Source: HGM13634 sp045537285 (GTDB taxonomy: Bacteria; Bacillota; Clostridia; TANB77; CAG-508). Taken from it: a DNA stretch of 20,776 bases. The notes below the pieces were generated by a model. It was given only the letters and a program-made list of their open reading frames with translations, ran no database searches and was not told where the DNA came from. Location of the stretch: assembly GCA_045537285.1 (NCBI GenBank), contig JAZSPC010000025.1, positions 1 through 20,776 on the forward strand, written 5' to 3'. Below are positions 7,548-15,115 of this stretch, in pieces. Position 1 is the stretch's first letter; each line of letters starts with the position of its first letter. The position numbers and the translations under genes are program-made.

Positions 7548-8069
7548 TTGAGGAAGAGATTTGCAAATAGTGTGAATAGATATGGAAATGTTTTAGAAGT
7601 AGAACATAAAATAAAACATATTAATAATGAAGACTTTAAGGGAGATATTTATTTAAATAAGTATATAAAGGTATCAGAACCTTATTTTTTAGATAATGGT
7701 TTATGTATTCAAGATAATAATTATAAATGGTTAAAGTTCTTTGATTATGATTCAAAAACTCAATTAACAGCTGTTTATAACGAAAAAAATGAAATTGTAG
7801 AATGGTATTTTGATATAGCTAAAAGCATAGGAAAAGAGAATTGCATTCCATATGAAGATGATTTATATTTAGATGTTGTATTAGGACCAACAGGGAAGAT
7901 TACTTTATTAGATGAAGATGAATTAAAGGAAGCTTTTGATAGAAAAGAAATAACAAAAGAACAATATGAAGAGGCGTATAAAAACGCATATGAATTAATG
8001 GAAAAATTAAAAGAGAATGTAGATAAAGTATTAAAATTTACAAATAAATATTTGAATGAAATTTTATAA
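7548..8069 (+). CDS. DUF402 domain-containing protein
   Basis: The 173-residue product resembles the DUF402 family, some of which are nucleoside di/triphosphate phosphatases acting on phosphate esters with divalent metals. Supporting features are EWYFDI (85-90), the acidic DLYLDVVL (105-112) and GKITLLDEDELKEAF (116-130), followed by a helical tail with ITKEQYEEA. These Asp/Glu/Tyr-rich motifs are the family's metal-binding core. The start is TTG, chosen because AAAGGAG sits 9 bases upstream and no ATG follows before the conserved part. It probably reads from the tRNA-Arg promoter through the intervening hairpin, giving low expression. Function beyond a likely phosphohydrolase cannot be stated. 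Confidence 0.82.
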   Translation: MRKRFANSVNRYGNVLEVEHKIKHINNEDFKGDIYLNKYIKVSEPYFLDNGLCIQDNNYKWLKFFDYDSKTQLTAVYNEKNEIVEWYFDIAKSIGKENCIPYEDDLYLDVVLGPTGKITLLDEDELKEAFDRKEITKEQYEEAYKNAYELMEKLKENVDKVLKFTNKYLNEIL

Positions 8070-8070
8070 A

Positions 8071-8111
8071 ATAATTAAAAAGAAACCATTTTATGGTTTC
8101 TTTTTAATTAT
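8071..8111. terminator. Bidirectional terminator overlapping the oxidoreductase stop codon
   Basis: An 18-bp perfect stem (8071-8088 with 8094-8111, core AAAGAAACCA/TGGTTTCTTT) has a 5-base loop. It starts one base after the DUF402 stop, and its 3' arm contains the last codons and stop of the convergent oxidoreductase gene. It serves both strands. Confidence 0.92.
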
Positions 8112-9604
8112 TTTATAATTTTCAAATCCTTATTACTTGGTCCATATATAAGCTTTCCTTCATAAGTATATCTAGAACCATGACAAGGGCAATCCCAAGT
8201 CTTATCTAAATTATTCCAAGAAAGTTCACAGCCTAAATGAGTACAAGTGGGAATTACCTTATATTCTTTTCCATTTTTATCTTTATACAACCCAACTTTT
8301 TTTCCGTTATAATTTACAACTTTTCCTTCACCAGGTTCAACATCTTTTGGTTTAGCTGATGGCATATCTAGTTTATTAAATATTAAAGAATGAGAAGTTT
8401 CTTTTAATATATTTATAAATTCTTTTCTATTTTTAATAGGTCTAAATCTTTTAGAATTGTATATTTCAGTATATTTATTTTCTTTTCCTAAAATTTTATC
8501 TGTAATAATATTTGCTGCAACATTAGAAGTTGTCATACCCCATTTTTTAAAGCCTGTTGCAAGATATACGTTAGGATATATGCAAGAAAAGTCGCCAATG
8601 TATGGGATTTTGTCAAGAGAAATAGAATCATGTGTATTCCATTTATATAGAACTTTTGCATCCGGATATAATTCTTTTGCTTTCTGTTCTAATATATTAT
8701 AACTATTACTTAAATCAATTTTTGCACCACGTTTATGATTCATTCCACCAACTAATAAAATGCGCTTCCCGTTTAAAAAGGCATTTCTAAAAGAAAACGA
8801 AGGAGTATCAGAGTTTATATACATTCCTTTTGATAATGCAGACGATGTTTCTACTCCAATTATATATGAGGCTTCTGAATACATCTTTAAAAAGTGGAAA
8901 CCGGGGAAATTAATAACTGGGTATCTTGTTGAAATGATGACATTTTTTGCTGTTACAACATTATTATTACAGTACACCCTATATTCATTTCCGCATTTTT
9001 CTAATTTTTCAGCTTTTGAATGCTCAAAAATTAATCCTGAATTATTAGTAATAATATCGCACAAAGAATTTGTGTATTTTATAGGATTAAATTGCGCTTG
9101 ATGATGAAATTCTATTGCTGCTTTTACATTAGAAATAGGTAAGCTAATTTTATCTAAAAATCTTGCATCATAATTTAATTTTTTTAAAGTTTCTACTTCG
9201 GCTTTAATTTTTTTAATATTATTTGTATCTGTTGTATATACGTAATGATTTTGATATTCGAAATCACAATCAATATTTTCTAAATCTATAATATTTTTAA
9301 TATTTGAGATGGCTTCTTCATTAGAATCTAAATATTTTTTAGCTAAATCTTTTCCATAAGAATCGTATAAATATTTATAAAATAATCCGTGTTGAGAGGT
9401 TATTTTCGCAGTAGTATGACCAGAAGTTTTCTCCATAATTTTATTTTTTTCTAAAATACATACTTTTAGATTATTCTTACTTAAATAGTAGCCACAAGAA
9501 ATACCTGTAATACCACCACCTATAATACATACATCAACATTTAAATTTTTCTCTAATTTAGGATAAGTTTTATCTTTAAAATTTTCTATCCAAAAAGAAT
9601 TCAT
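8108..9604 (-). CDS. FAD-dependent oxidoreductase (DAO type) with C-terminal Rieske [2Fe-2S] domain
   Basis: The 498-residue protein fuses a DAO-superfamily flavoprotein (about 20-380; dinucleotide-binding IIGGGITGISCG at 27-38) to a Rieske domain (about 415-498). The cluster ligands are Cys454 and His456 (CTHLGC) and Cys472 and His475 (CPCHGS). The extra Cys459 and Cys474 that form the disulfide in high-potential Rieske proteins are also present. The domain order matches B. subtilis YhfW, whose role is unknown. There is no signal peptide or membrane segment, so it is cytoplasmic. It would pass electrons between a flavin and an iron-sulfur cluster. Substrate and partner cannot be deduced. It follows rlmH, but its SD (GGGTGAT) is buried in a hairpin between the two genes. 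Confidence 0.92.
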   Translation of the reverse strand: MNSFWIENFKDKTYPKLEKNLNVDVCIIGGGITGISCGYYLSKNNLKVCILEKNKIMEKTSGHTTAKITSQHGLFYKYLYDSYGKDLAKKYLDSNEEAISNIKNIIDLENIDCDFEYQNHYVYTTDTNNIKKIKAEVETLKKLNYDARFLDKISLPISNVKAAIEFHHQAQFNPIKYTNSLCDIITNNSGLIFEHSKAEKLEKCGNEYRVYCNNNVVTAKNVIISTRYPVINFPGFHFLKMYSEASYIIGVETSSALSKGMYINSDTPSFSFRNAFLNGKRILLVGGMNHKRGAKIDLSNSYNILEQKAKELYPDAKVLYKWNTHDSISLDKIPYIGDFSCIYPNVYLATGFKKWGMTTSNVAANIITDKILGKENKYTEIYNSKRFRPIKNRKEFINILKETSHSLIFNKLDMPSAKPKDVEPGEGKVVNYNGKKVGLYKDKNGKEYKVIPTCTHLGCELSWNNLDKTWDCPCHGSRYTYEGKLIYGPSNKDLKIIK

Positions 9605-9645
9605 AAAAAATCACCCATCTTATTATTACCAAGATAAGTGATTTT
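9605..9645 (-). terminator. Terminator-like hairpin that contains the oxidoreductase ribosome binding site
   Basis: On the minus strand AAAATCAC (9645-9638) pairs with GTGATTTT (9614-9607) and ATCTT (9635-9631) with AAGAT (9621-9617), with a 2x2 internal loop and a 9-base apical loop. A T6 tract follows at 9610-9605 and the ATG comes immediately after, at 9604. The SD GGGTGAT is part of the 3' arm. So this hairpin both looks like the rlmH terminator and would mask the SD of the next gene. Confidence 0.75.
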
Positions 9646-9654
9646 ATGTACTTA

Positions 9655-10137
9655 TTACCAATGATAAGTTTCATTATTTGAAATTTTAAAAGCTCTAAAT
9701 AATTGCTCTAATAAAAATACTCTAATTAATTGATGTGGAAAGGTCATTTTTGAAAAACAGATTTTTTTATTTGAAATAGCTAAAATTTCTTCATTTAATC
9801 CTAATGTCCCACCAATTACAAAAGTAATAGAGCTATTAAAATTTAATGCAATATTTTCTAATTTTTTAGAAAATTCTTCTGATGAAAGTTCTTTTCCTTT
9901 TAAATCTAAACAAATTATATATGAGTCTTTTTTTATTGCTTGTATTATTTTATTACATTCTTTATTTTTAATGTCACTAATTATTGAATTATTTAATTTT
10001 TCAGGTAATTTTTCATCCTGTAATTCTATTATATTTAGATTACAAAATCTGCTTAATCTTTTTGAATATTCACTAATTGCATCTTTTAAATAATTTTCTT
10101 TTATTTTTCCTACACATACGATATTAATATTTAACAT
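9655..10137 (-). CDS. rlmH: 23S rRNA pseudouridine(1915) N3-methyltransferase
   Basis: RlmH methylates the N3 of pseudouridine 1915 in helix 69 of 23S rRNA on assembled 70S ribosomes, using S-adenosylmethionine. The 160-residue length is standard. The SPOUT knot shows FVIGGTLGLNEEIL (106-119) and the C-terminal signature HQLIRVFLLEQLFRAFKI (135-152), ending NETYHW. The ATG has an AGGAG site. It is 17 bases downstream of walJ in the same operon, an arrangement common in Firmicutes. One difference is Thr111 in GGTLG, where Ser is usual. Confidence 0.96.
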   Translation of the reverse strand: MLNINIVCVGKIKENYLKDAISEYSKRLSRFCNLNIIELQDEKLPEKLNNSIISDIKNKECNKIIQAIKKDSYIICLDLKGKELSSEEFSKKLENIALNFNSSITFVIGGTLGLNEEILAISNKKICFSKMTFPHQLIRVFLLEQLFRAFKISNNETYHW

Positions 10138-10154
10138 ATATTTCTCCTAAAAAT

Positions 10155-10931
10155 TTAACCAACATTAAAAAACTCACTTGGACTAAATCTGTTAGCAACA
10201 CTTAAATTTAAATCTTTATTTTCTATTTGTTCTAAAACACTTTTATATGCAAGTTCTGGAAAATTATTTTCGTTACTTAAATGTCCAAGCATAATATTTT
10301 TAACACCAAAATCAGCTAAGTAATTAATTGTTTTTCCGGCTTCAATGTTAGATAGGTGTCCAAGAGGGCTTGCAATTCTTTCTTTTAAGTGAAAAGGATA
10401 TGTACTACATTTTAATACATCTGGTTCATAATTTGCCTCTAATAAAAGAAAGTTACTATTTTTAATATTATCAATAATTGATGTAGTCATATGTCCAATA
10501 TCTGTTGCGATACTTATTTTTGATTCTTTATCAGAAATGGTAAAACCACAAGGGTCTACTGCATCATGTGGAATATCAAAAGGAAGTATTGTTATATCAT
10601 TTAATTTAAATGGTTTATTATTATTAAAATAGAATATATTATCTTTTGATATTTTTTCTTTTTTATCTTGCATTGCATCCCAAGTTTTTTTATTAGCATA
10701 AATAGGAATATTATATTTTTTAGATAAAGTAGCTATACTTTGAGTGTGGTCAGAGTGTTCATGAGTTATTAAAATAGCGGAAATATCTTCTATTCCAATA
10801 TTAATAGATGCAAGAGCATCTATTATTTTTTTTCCACTTACTCCTGCATCTACTAAAATATTTATATTTTCAGATTGTATAAAACTACTATTTCCCGAGC
10901 TTCCGCTGTATAAACTACAAAATTTTAACAT
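10155..10931 (-). CDS. walJ: MBL-fold metallohydrolase WalJ/YycJ
   Basis: A 258-residue metallo-beta-lactamase-fold protein. The start MLKFCSLYSGSSGNSSFI is diagnostic of the YycJ/WalJ family, and the metal motif is His57, His59, Asp61 and His62 (THEHSDH). Further ligands are in ATDIGHMT and MLGHLSNEN. Family members have exonuclease activity on DNA and are linked genetically to cell-wall and division control in Bacillus and Staphylococcus. The ATG begins one base after the murA stop (TAATATG), with only a weak purine-rich site (GAAGAA), so translation is probably coupled to murA. The wal two-component genes are not in this window. Confidence 0.93.
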   Translation of the reverse strand: MLKFCSLYSGSSGNSSFIQSENINILVDAGVSGKKIIDALASINIGIEDISAILITHEHSDHTQSIATLSKKYNIPIYANKKTWDAMQDKKEKISKDNIFYFNNNKPFKLNDITILPFDIPHDAVDPCGFTISDKESKISIATDIGHMTTSIIDNIKNSNFLLLEANYEPDVLKCSTYPFHLKERIASPLGHLSNIEAGKTINYLADFGVKNIMLGHLSNENNFPELAYKSVLEQIENKDLNLSVANRFSPSEFFNVG

Positions 10932-10932
10932 A

Positions 10933-12195
10933 TTATTCTTCGACTCTTTCTATTTTTGCGCCCAATTTTCTAAATTTTTCTTCTATGTTTTCATAACCTC
11001 TATCAATGTGATGTAAATTATATACTTCTGTTTTACCTTCTGCACAAATACCTGCAATAATTAATGCAGCACCTGCTCTTAAATCAGAAGCATAAACTGG
11101 TGCACCAACTAAATGCTCTACACCATCAAAAACTGCTGTCTTTCCATGAGCAGAAATTTTAGCGCCCATTTTATTTAATTCCTCAGTATATTGAAATCTA
11201 GATTCCCAAATACTCTCAGTTATAATGCTTGTACCATTTGCAGTTGCTAAGGTAACACCCATTTGAGGCTGTAAGTCTGTTGGAAAACCTGGATAAGGTA
11301 ATGTTTTTATATTAACTTTTTTAGGTCTCTTATCACACCAAACTCTAATATTATCACCATCTATATCATCTACCTCAGCACCCATTTCAATAATTTTTGA
11401 AGTTAATGGTTCTAAGTGTTTGGTAATACAATTTTTAATTATTATATCTCCACGAGTAGCTACTGCCGCAAGCATAAATGTACCTGCTTCTATTTGGTCT
11501 GGAACAACAGAATATGTAGCATTTCCATGTAATTTTCTTACACCATTTACTTTTATAACATCTGTTCCTGCACCACGAATATCAGCACCCATAGTGTTTA
11601 AAAAGTTTGCAACATCAACTATGTGAGGTTCCTTTGCAGCGTTATCAATCACAGTTGTTCCTTCTGCTAAAACTGCTGCAAGCATTACATTAATTGTTGC
11701 ACCTACTGAAACCATATCTAAATATACAGAAGTACCGATTAAATCTTCTGCTGTTGCAGTAATTTTTCCCTGTGATACATCAACTTTTGCGCCTAATGCC
11801 TCAAATCCTTTAATGTGTTGGTCAATAGGTCTTGCTCCTAAGTTACATCCACCAGGCATACCAACTTGGGCATGTCCAAATCTACCAAGTAAAGAACCTA
11901 TTAAATAATATGATGCTCTGAATTTACTTGTTTTTTCTAGTGGAGAATCATAGGTATTTATATTTCTTGTATCTACTGTGATTTCATGTTCGTTATTCCA
12001 TGTTATTTTTGCACCCAAATCTTGTAGAATATCACAATATATTCTTACATCACTTATATTAGGCAAATTATCTATTGTGCAAACCCCATCTATTAAAAGT
12101 GTAGCTGGCAAAATAGCTACTGCTGAATTTTTTGCGCCGCTTATTGTTACTTCACCTTGTAGGCGTGTTTTTCCGTTTATTACTAGCTTTTCCAA
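10933..12195 (-). CDS. murA: UDP-N-acetylglucosamine 1-carboxyvinyltransferase
   Basis: MurA transfers enolpyruvate from PEP to UDP-GlcNAc, the committed step of peptidoglycan synthesis in the cytoplasm. Visible are Lys22-Asn23 (SGAKNS), the catalytic loop GGCNLGARPIDQH with Cys117 (the fosfomycin target) and PGFPTDLQPQ. I place the start at the TTG at 12195, giving 420 residues that begin MEKLVINGKTRLQGEV like family members, preceded by GGGGGT at 12206-12202. An ATG six codons upstream (12213) is in frame but has no SD. Firmicutes often have two murA copies; which one this is cannot be told. It heads the murA-walJ-rlmH group. Confidence 0.93.
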   Translation of the reverse strand: MEKLVINGKTRLQGEVTISGAKNSAVAILPATLLIDGVCTIDNLPNISDVRIYCDILQDLGAKITWNNEHEITVDTRNINTYDSPLEKTSKFRASYYLIGSLLGRFGHAQVGMPGGCNLGARPIDQHIKGFEALGAKVDVSQGKITATAEDLIGTSVYLDMVSVGATINVMLAAVLAEGTTVIDNAAKEPHIVDVANFLNTMGADIRGAGTDVIKVNGVRKLHGNATYSVVPDQIEAGTFMLAAVATRGDIIIKNCITKHLEPLTSKIIEMGAEVDDIDGDNIRVWCDKRPKKVNIKTLPYPGFPTDLQPQMGVTLATANGTSIITESIWESRFQYTEELNKMGAKISAHGKTAVFDGVEHLVGAPVYASDLRAGAALIIAGICAEGKTEVYNLHHIDRGYENIEEKFRKLGAKIERVEE

Positions 12196-12217
12196 AGTAT
12201 ACCCCCAAAACATGTAA

Positions 12218-12240
12218 ATAGAGTGTATTTAACACTCTAT
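12218..12240 (-). terminator. Hairpin between spoIIR and murA
   Basis: ATAGAGTGT (12218-12226) and ACACTCTAT (12232-12240) form a 9-bp perfect stem with a 5-base loop. On the minus strand it follows the spoIIR stop by 32 bases, but the T-run after it is weak (TTTACATGTTTT). The murA promoter's predicted start (about 12237) falls at its 5' edge, so it may instead cap the 5' end of the murA mRNA. Confidence 0.55.
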
Positions 12241-12243
12241 CAC

Positions 12244-12272
12244 AATATATCATAAATGAAATTAAAATACAA
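12244..12272 (-). promoter_or_regulatory. Promoter of murA-walJ-rlmH
   Basis: On the minus strand TTGTAT (12272-12267), a 17-base spacer and TATATT (12249-12244) with an extended TGA lie between the spoIIR stop and murA. Confidence 0.65.
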
Positions 12273-12908
12273 CTACTTTTTTGCCATAATAATTTTTGCA
12301 TTTTGGAATAATTCAACTAATTTAAATTTTAATTTAAATTCAAATGTATCAGAAGATATTAAATTATAGTTTTCATCTTTCATATTATTTTGTAAATTTT
12401 CTTTTGATTCTTCTGGCACAATGCCATTTGATATGTCTACAAAGCATAAAGAAGGGAACATTACGCACCACCAGTTTTTACCAGAAGATGAACCAATTTC
12501 AACTTTTAAAGCATCATAAAAACCTGATGGAAGTGAAATATCTCCATAAGTTTTTGTAGGAAAAGAGAAGTTTCCAATATCTATATTTACATCATAATTA
12601 AATCCCTTGTCATTAATTACTTTTTTTGCAATGTTATAAAATTCATCTTTGTTTTCATTTGCAATTTTAATTGCATCTTCTTTTGAATATATATTTTCAC
12701 AAATTGAATTCATATACTTAATTAATTCATCTCTTACAAGATATTTTAAATTTTGATCTTCATTAGAATTACTGTTTGCAATAACGTGTAATCTAAAAAC
12801 ACTATTTGAAATATCAGCAGATACAGCATTTGAATAAGAAAATACTGATAGTAATATATATACTATAAATAATAAAAAGATAATTAGAAATCTTTTAAAA
12901 TTTTTCAT
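12273..12908 (-). CDS. spoIIR: Stage II sporulation protein R
   Basis: SpoIIR is made in the forespore under sigma-F and secreted into the intermembrane space. There it activates the SpoIIGA protease, which processes pro-sigma-E in the mother cell. The 211-residue product has a signal/anchor segment (about 7-28) and the family signature FRLHVIANSN (38-47) followed by DQNLKYLVRD (51-60). A later part contains LPSGFYDALKVEIG and KNWWCVMFP. The start has AAGGGGGT upstream. No clear sigma-F promoter could be picked out in the AT-rich 200 bases upstream. Its presence shows the organism has, or recently had, the endospore programme. Confidence 0.95.
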   Translation of the reverse strand: MKNFKRFLIIFLLFIVYILLSVFSYSNAVSADISNSVFRLHVIANSNSNEDQNLKYLVRDELIKYMNSICENIYSKEDAIKIANENKDEFYNIAKKVINDKGFNYDVNIDIGNFSFPTKTYGDISLPSGFYDALKVEIGSSSGKNWWCVMFPSLCFVDISNGIVPEESKENLQNNMKDENYNLISSDTFEFKLKFKLVELFQNAKIIMAKK

Positions 12909-13117
12909 AAGTACCCCCTTAAAAAGAAAAAAATGTTATTTGATAAAAGTATTAACAAAAAAATAAAAAATATACTTGTAAGCAAAAAAATTTCAAGAAT
13001 AAATACGAAAAATTTTATCAAATCAAATAAATTATCATAAACATTTTGTAGAAAAATTATATTATATAATTTTTTTTGAATGTCGAATAAAAGGGTACGA
13101 TTCTTAGGGAAATGGGC

Positions 13118-13146
13118 TTGACAGACCACGAATAAAATGGTAAAAT
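13118..13146 (+). promoter_or_regulatory. Consensus promoter with overlapping inverted repeat
   Basis: A perfect TTGACA (13118-13123), a 17-base spacer and TAAAAT (13141-13146) with extended TGG. The inverted repeat GGTAAA-A-TTTACC (13139-13151) covers the -10 element, a typical operator position. The predicted start is about 13153, giving a ~50-base leader to the ATG at 13206. The 200 bases to the left (12909-13117) are AT-rich and hold nothing else I can name. Confidence 0.8.
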
Positions 13147-13205
13147 TTACCAGTACAAAACAAGAGAAAATTTAATTTTCTAAATTGAATTTGGAGGGAA
13201 TTTCT

Positions 13206-13736
13206 ATGAGTGAAAGATTACTTTTGAGAAAAACATGTAGCATACATGCAAATGATTTACATTTTGCAACAGTTGTATTTCCTTATGTATCAAAGCAAAT
13301 TGAGAATGGTGCTACAATAAAAACTATTTTAGAAAGAAACGAAAAAGAAAACATAGAAAAAGTAATAAAAAATGTTGGTCTAAATTCAGAAACAAAGAAA
13401 AAAATTAAAAAAATTGATTGGGAAGAAAGTGATATAACAAAAATAAGAAGAACTTTTAAATTATTAGAAGAGGAAATAAGAATAAACAAAAAAATGGATA
13501 TAATTATATTAGGAACGAATTTATTTATTCAAAAAGTTAATGAGGCACTAGATTTATGGATAAAAAATAATATGGATAAATTGCAAGAACCTAATATAGA
13601 GTTAAATATTGTAAATTGTTTTTCATTTGAAGAAAATAAAGAATTAGACACTATATTTGATTCTCATGACTATATTTTAAAGACATCAGGAATTGAGGAA
13701 CTATTAGGGAAAGAGGAGTTGTTAAAAGCAAATTAA
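13206..13736 (+). CDS. Hypothetical protein, possibly MEDS-like
   Basis: A 176-residue soluble protein with no signal peptide. I start it at the ATG at 13206, which has TTGGAGGG 7 bases upstream; an in-frame TTG seven codons earlier has no SD. The N-terminal part (CSIHANDLHFATVVFPYV, 11-28) and C-terminal part (IVNCFSFE at 135-142, then DSHDYIL at 152-158) resemble the layout of MEDS sensory domains. In those, an early 'phenylalanine-pro-phi' helix introduces a RecA-like fold ending in a C-x-Y/F strand and an His-x-x-I/L. This is a weak visual match. The middle (45-95) is lysine-rich and helical. Function is unknown. It has its own consensus promoter with an operator-like repeat and precedes the sugar-nucleotide operon, but the latter has its own promoter. 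Confidence 0.75.
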   Translation: MSERLLLRKTCSIHANDLHFATVVFPYVSKQIENGATIKTILERNEKENIEKVIKNVGLNSETKKKIKKIDWEESDITKIRRTFKLLEEEIRINKKMDIIILGTNLFIQKVNEALDLWIKNNMDKLQEPNIELNIVNCFSFEENKELDTIFDSHDYILKTSGIEELLGKEELLKAN

Positions 13737-13746
13737 TTTCAAAATA

Positions 13747-13775
13747 TTGACTTTTGATTGAATATGATATATGAT
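13747..13775 (+). promoter_or_regulatory. Promoter of the UDPGP-phosphohexomutase operon
   Basis: TTGACT (13747-13752), a 17-base spacer and TATGAT (13770-13775) give a predicted start at about 13783. The next gene's SD is GAGGAAAG at 13800-13807. Confidence 0.7.
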
Positions 13776-13811
13776 GATTAAATCAATACAAAAAGAAAAG
13801 AGGAAAGAACT

Positions 13812-15077
13812 ATGGTAAAAGATATAGAATATGAAGAAGCACTAAAAAAATTAAGAAAATATGGACAAGAACATTTATTAAATAGATATAAGTATTTAGA
13901 TGATGATAAAAAAGAAAAAATAATACATCAAATAAAACATATTGATTTTGATCAAACGATTGATTTATTTAATATTGCAAAAAAATCAATAAAAAAACCA
14001 GATGAAGAAATTACAAACATAGAATATGTAGATAAGTCAAAGTTATCTAAGGAAGAATATAATAAATATTATGAAATAGGCGCAAAGCAAATCCAAGAAG
14101 GAAAATATGCAGTTGTAACAATGGCAGGTGGACAAGGAACAAGATTAGGTTATGTTGCTCCAAAAGGTACATTTAAAATAGGTGGAGGAGTAGAAAAATC
14201 ATTATTTGAAGCCTTATCAGATACTATAAAAGAAGCAAGAGCAAAATATAGTGCAAAAATTCCTTGGTATATAATGACTAGTAGAGAGAACAATAATGCA
14301 ACAGAAAAATTCTTCGAAGCTCATGACTTTTTTGGATTACCTTATGAAGATGTTAAATTCTTTAAACAAGGTGAACTTCCAATGCTAGATACAGATGGAA
14401 AACTTATGATAGATGAAACAGGTTTAATAAAACTTGCAGCTGATGGACACGGAGGAGTTTTTGAGTCATTAGTTAAAAATGGATATCTAGATGATATGAA
14501 AGAACGAGGAATAGAATGGATATTCATATCAGGAGTTGATAATGTATTAGCAGGTTTAGTTGACCCAATAGCAGTAGGTTTATCAATTACAGAGGGAACA
14601 ATGGCAACAGGAAAATCAGTGGTAAAAAGAAGTCCAAGTGAAAATGTAGGTGTATTTTGTAAAAAAGCAGGAAAACCATCTGTTATAGAATATACAGAAA
14701 TAACAGAAGAAATGGCAAATGCAGTAGATGAAAATGGTGAGCTTTTATATGGGGAATCACATATATTACTTAACTTATTTAATATTAAAGCATTAGAAAA
14801 TATTGCTCATAATAAATTACCATATCATAAGGCGTTTAAAAAAGCTAAATACATGGATGAAAATGGAGAGATTATAAAACCGGAAAAACCAAACGCATAT
14901 AAATATGAAGCGTTTATATTTGATGCATTTGAAAGCATAGATAGTATGTCAATATTAAGAGTAAAAAGAGAAGACGAGTTTGCTCCATTAAAAAATGCAG
15001 ATGGAGAAGATAGTCCTGATACAGCAAGGGAATTGTATAAGAATTATATGGAAAGAAAAAGTAAGGGACTTGTATAA
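13812..15077 (+). CDS. UDPGP-family UTP:sugar-1-phosphate uridylyltransferase
   Basis: This 421-residue nucleotidyltransferase belongs to the eukaryote-like UDPGP family (UAP1/UGP type) rather than the GalU or GlmU families. The nucleotide-binding signature is MAGGQGTRLG (104-113) with PKG at 117-119. MTSREN (155-160), DGHGG (211-215) and the metal/sugar-site GVDN (241-244) follow. It makes UDP-sugar and pyrophosphate from UTP and a hexose-1-phosphate. Whether the sugar is glucose, galactose or GlcNAc/GalNAc cannot be read with confidence. The gene downstream, a phosphohexomutase, would supply the 1-phosphate, with 38 bases between them and no terminator. Start choice is supported by GAGGAAAG. 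Confidence 0.9.
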   Translation: MVKDIEYEEALKKLRKYGQEHLLNRYKYLDDDKKEKIIHQIKHIDFDQTIDLFNIAKKSIKKPDEEITNIEYVDKSKLSKEEYNKYYEIGAKQIQEGKYAVVTMAGGQGTRLGYVAPKGTFKIGGGVEKSLFEALSDTIKEARAKYSAKIPWYIMTSRENNNATEKFFEAHDFFGLPYEDVKFFKQGELPMLDTDGKLMIDETGLIKLAADGHGGVFESLVKNGYLDDMKERGIEWIFISGVDNVLAGLVDPIAVGLSITEGTMATGKSVVKRSPSENVGVFCKKAGKPSVIEYTEITEEMANAVDENGELLYGESHILLNLFNIKALENIAHNKLPYHKAFKKAKYMDENGEIIKPEKPNAYKYEAFIFDAFESIDSMSILRVKREDEFAPLKNADGEDSPDTARELYKNYMERKSKGLV

Positions 15078-15115
15078 GTTCCTTATTATATTTATAAAGA
15101 AAAGAGGAAAAACAA

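Noticed and set aside
12905..13129. Minus-strand ORF of 74 codons with a hydrophobic C-terminal half, overlapping the spoIIR start by ATGA
   Set aside because: It starts inside the promoter of the divergent gene, has no ribosome binding site, and its hydrophobicity comes from runs of T in AT-rich DNA.
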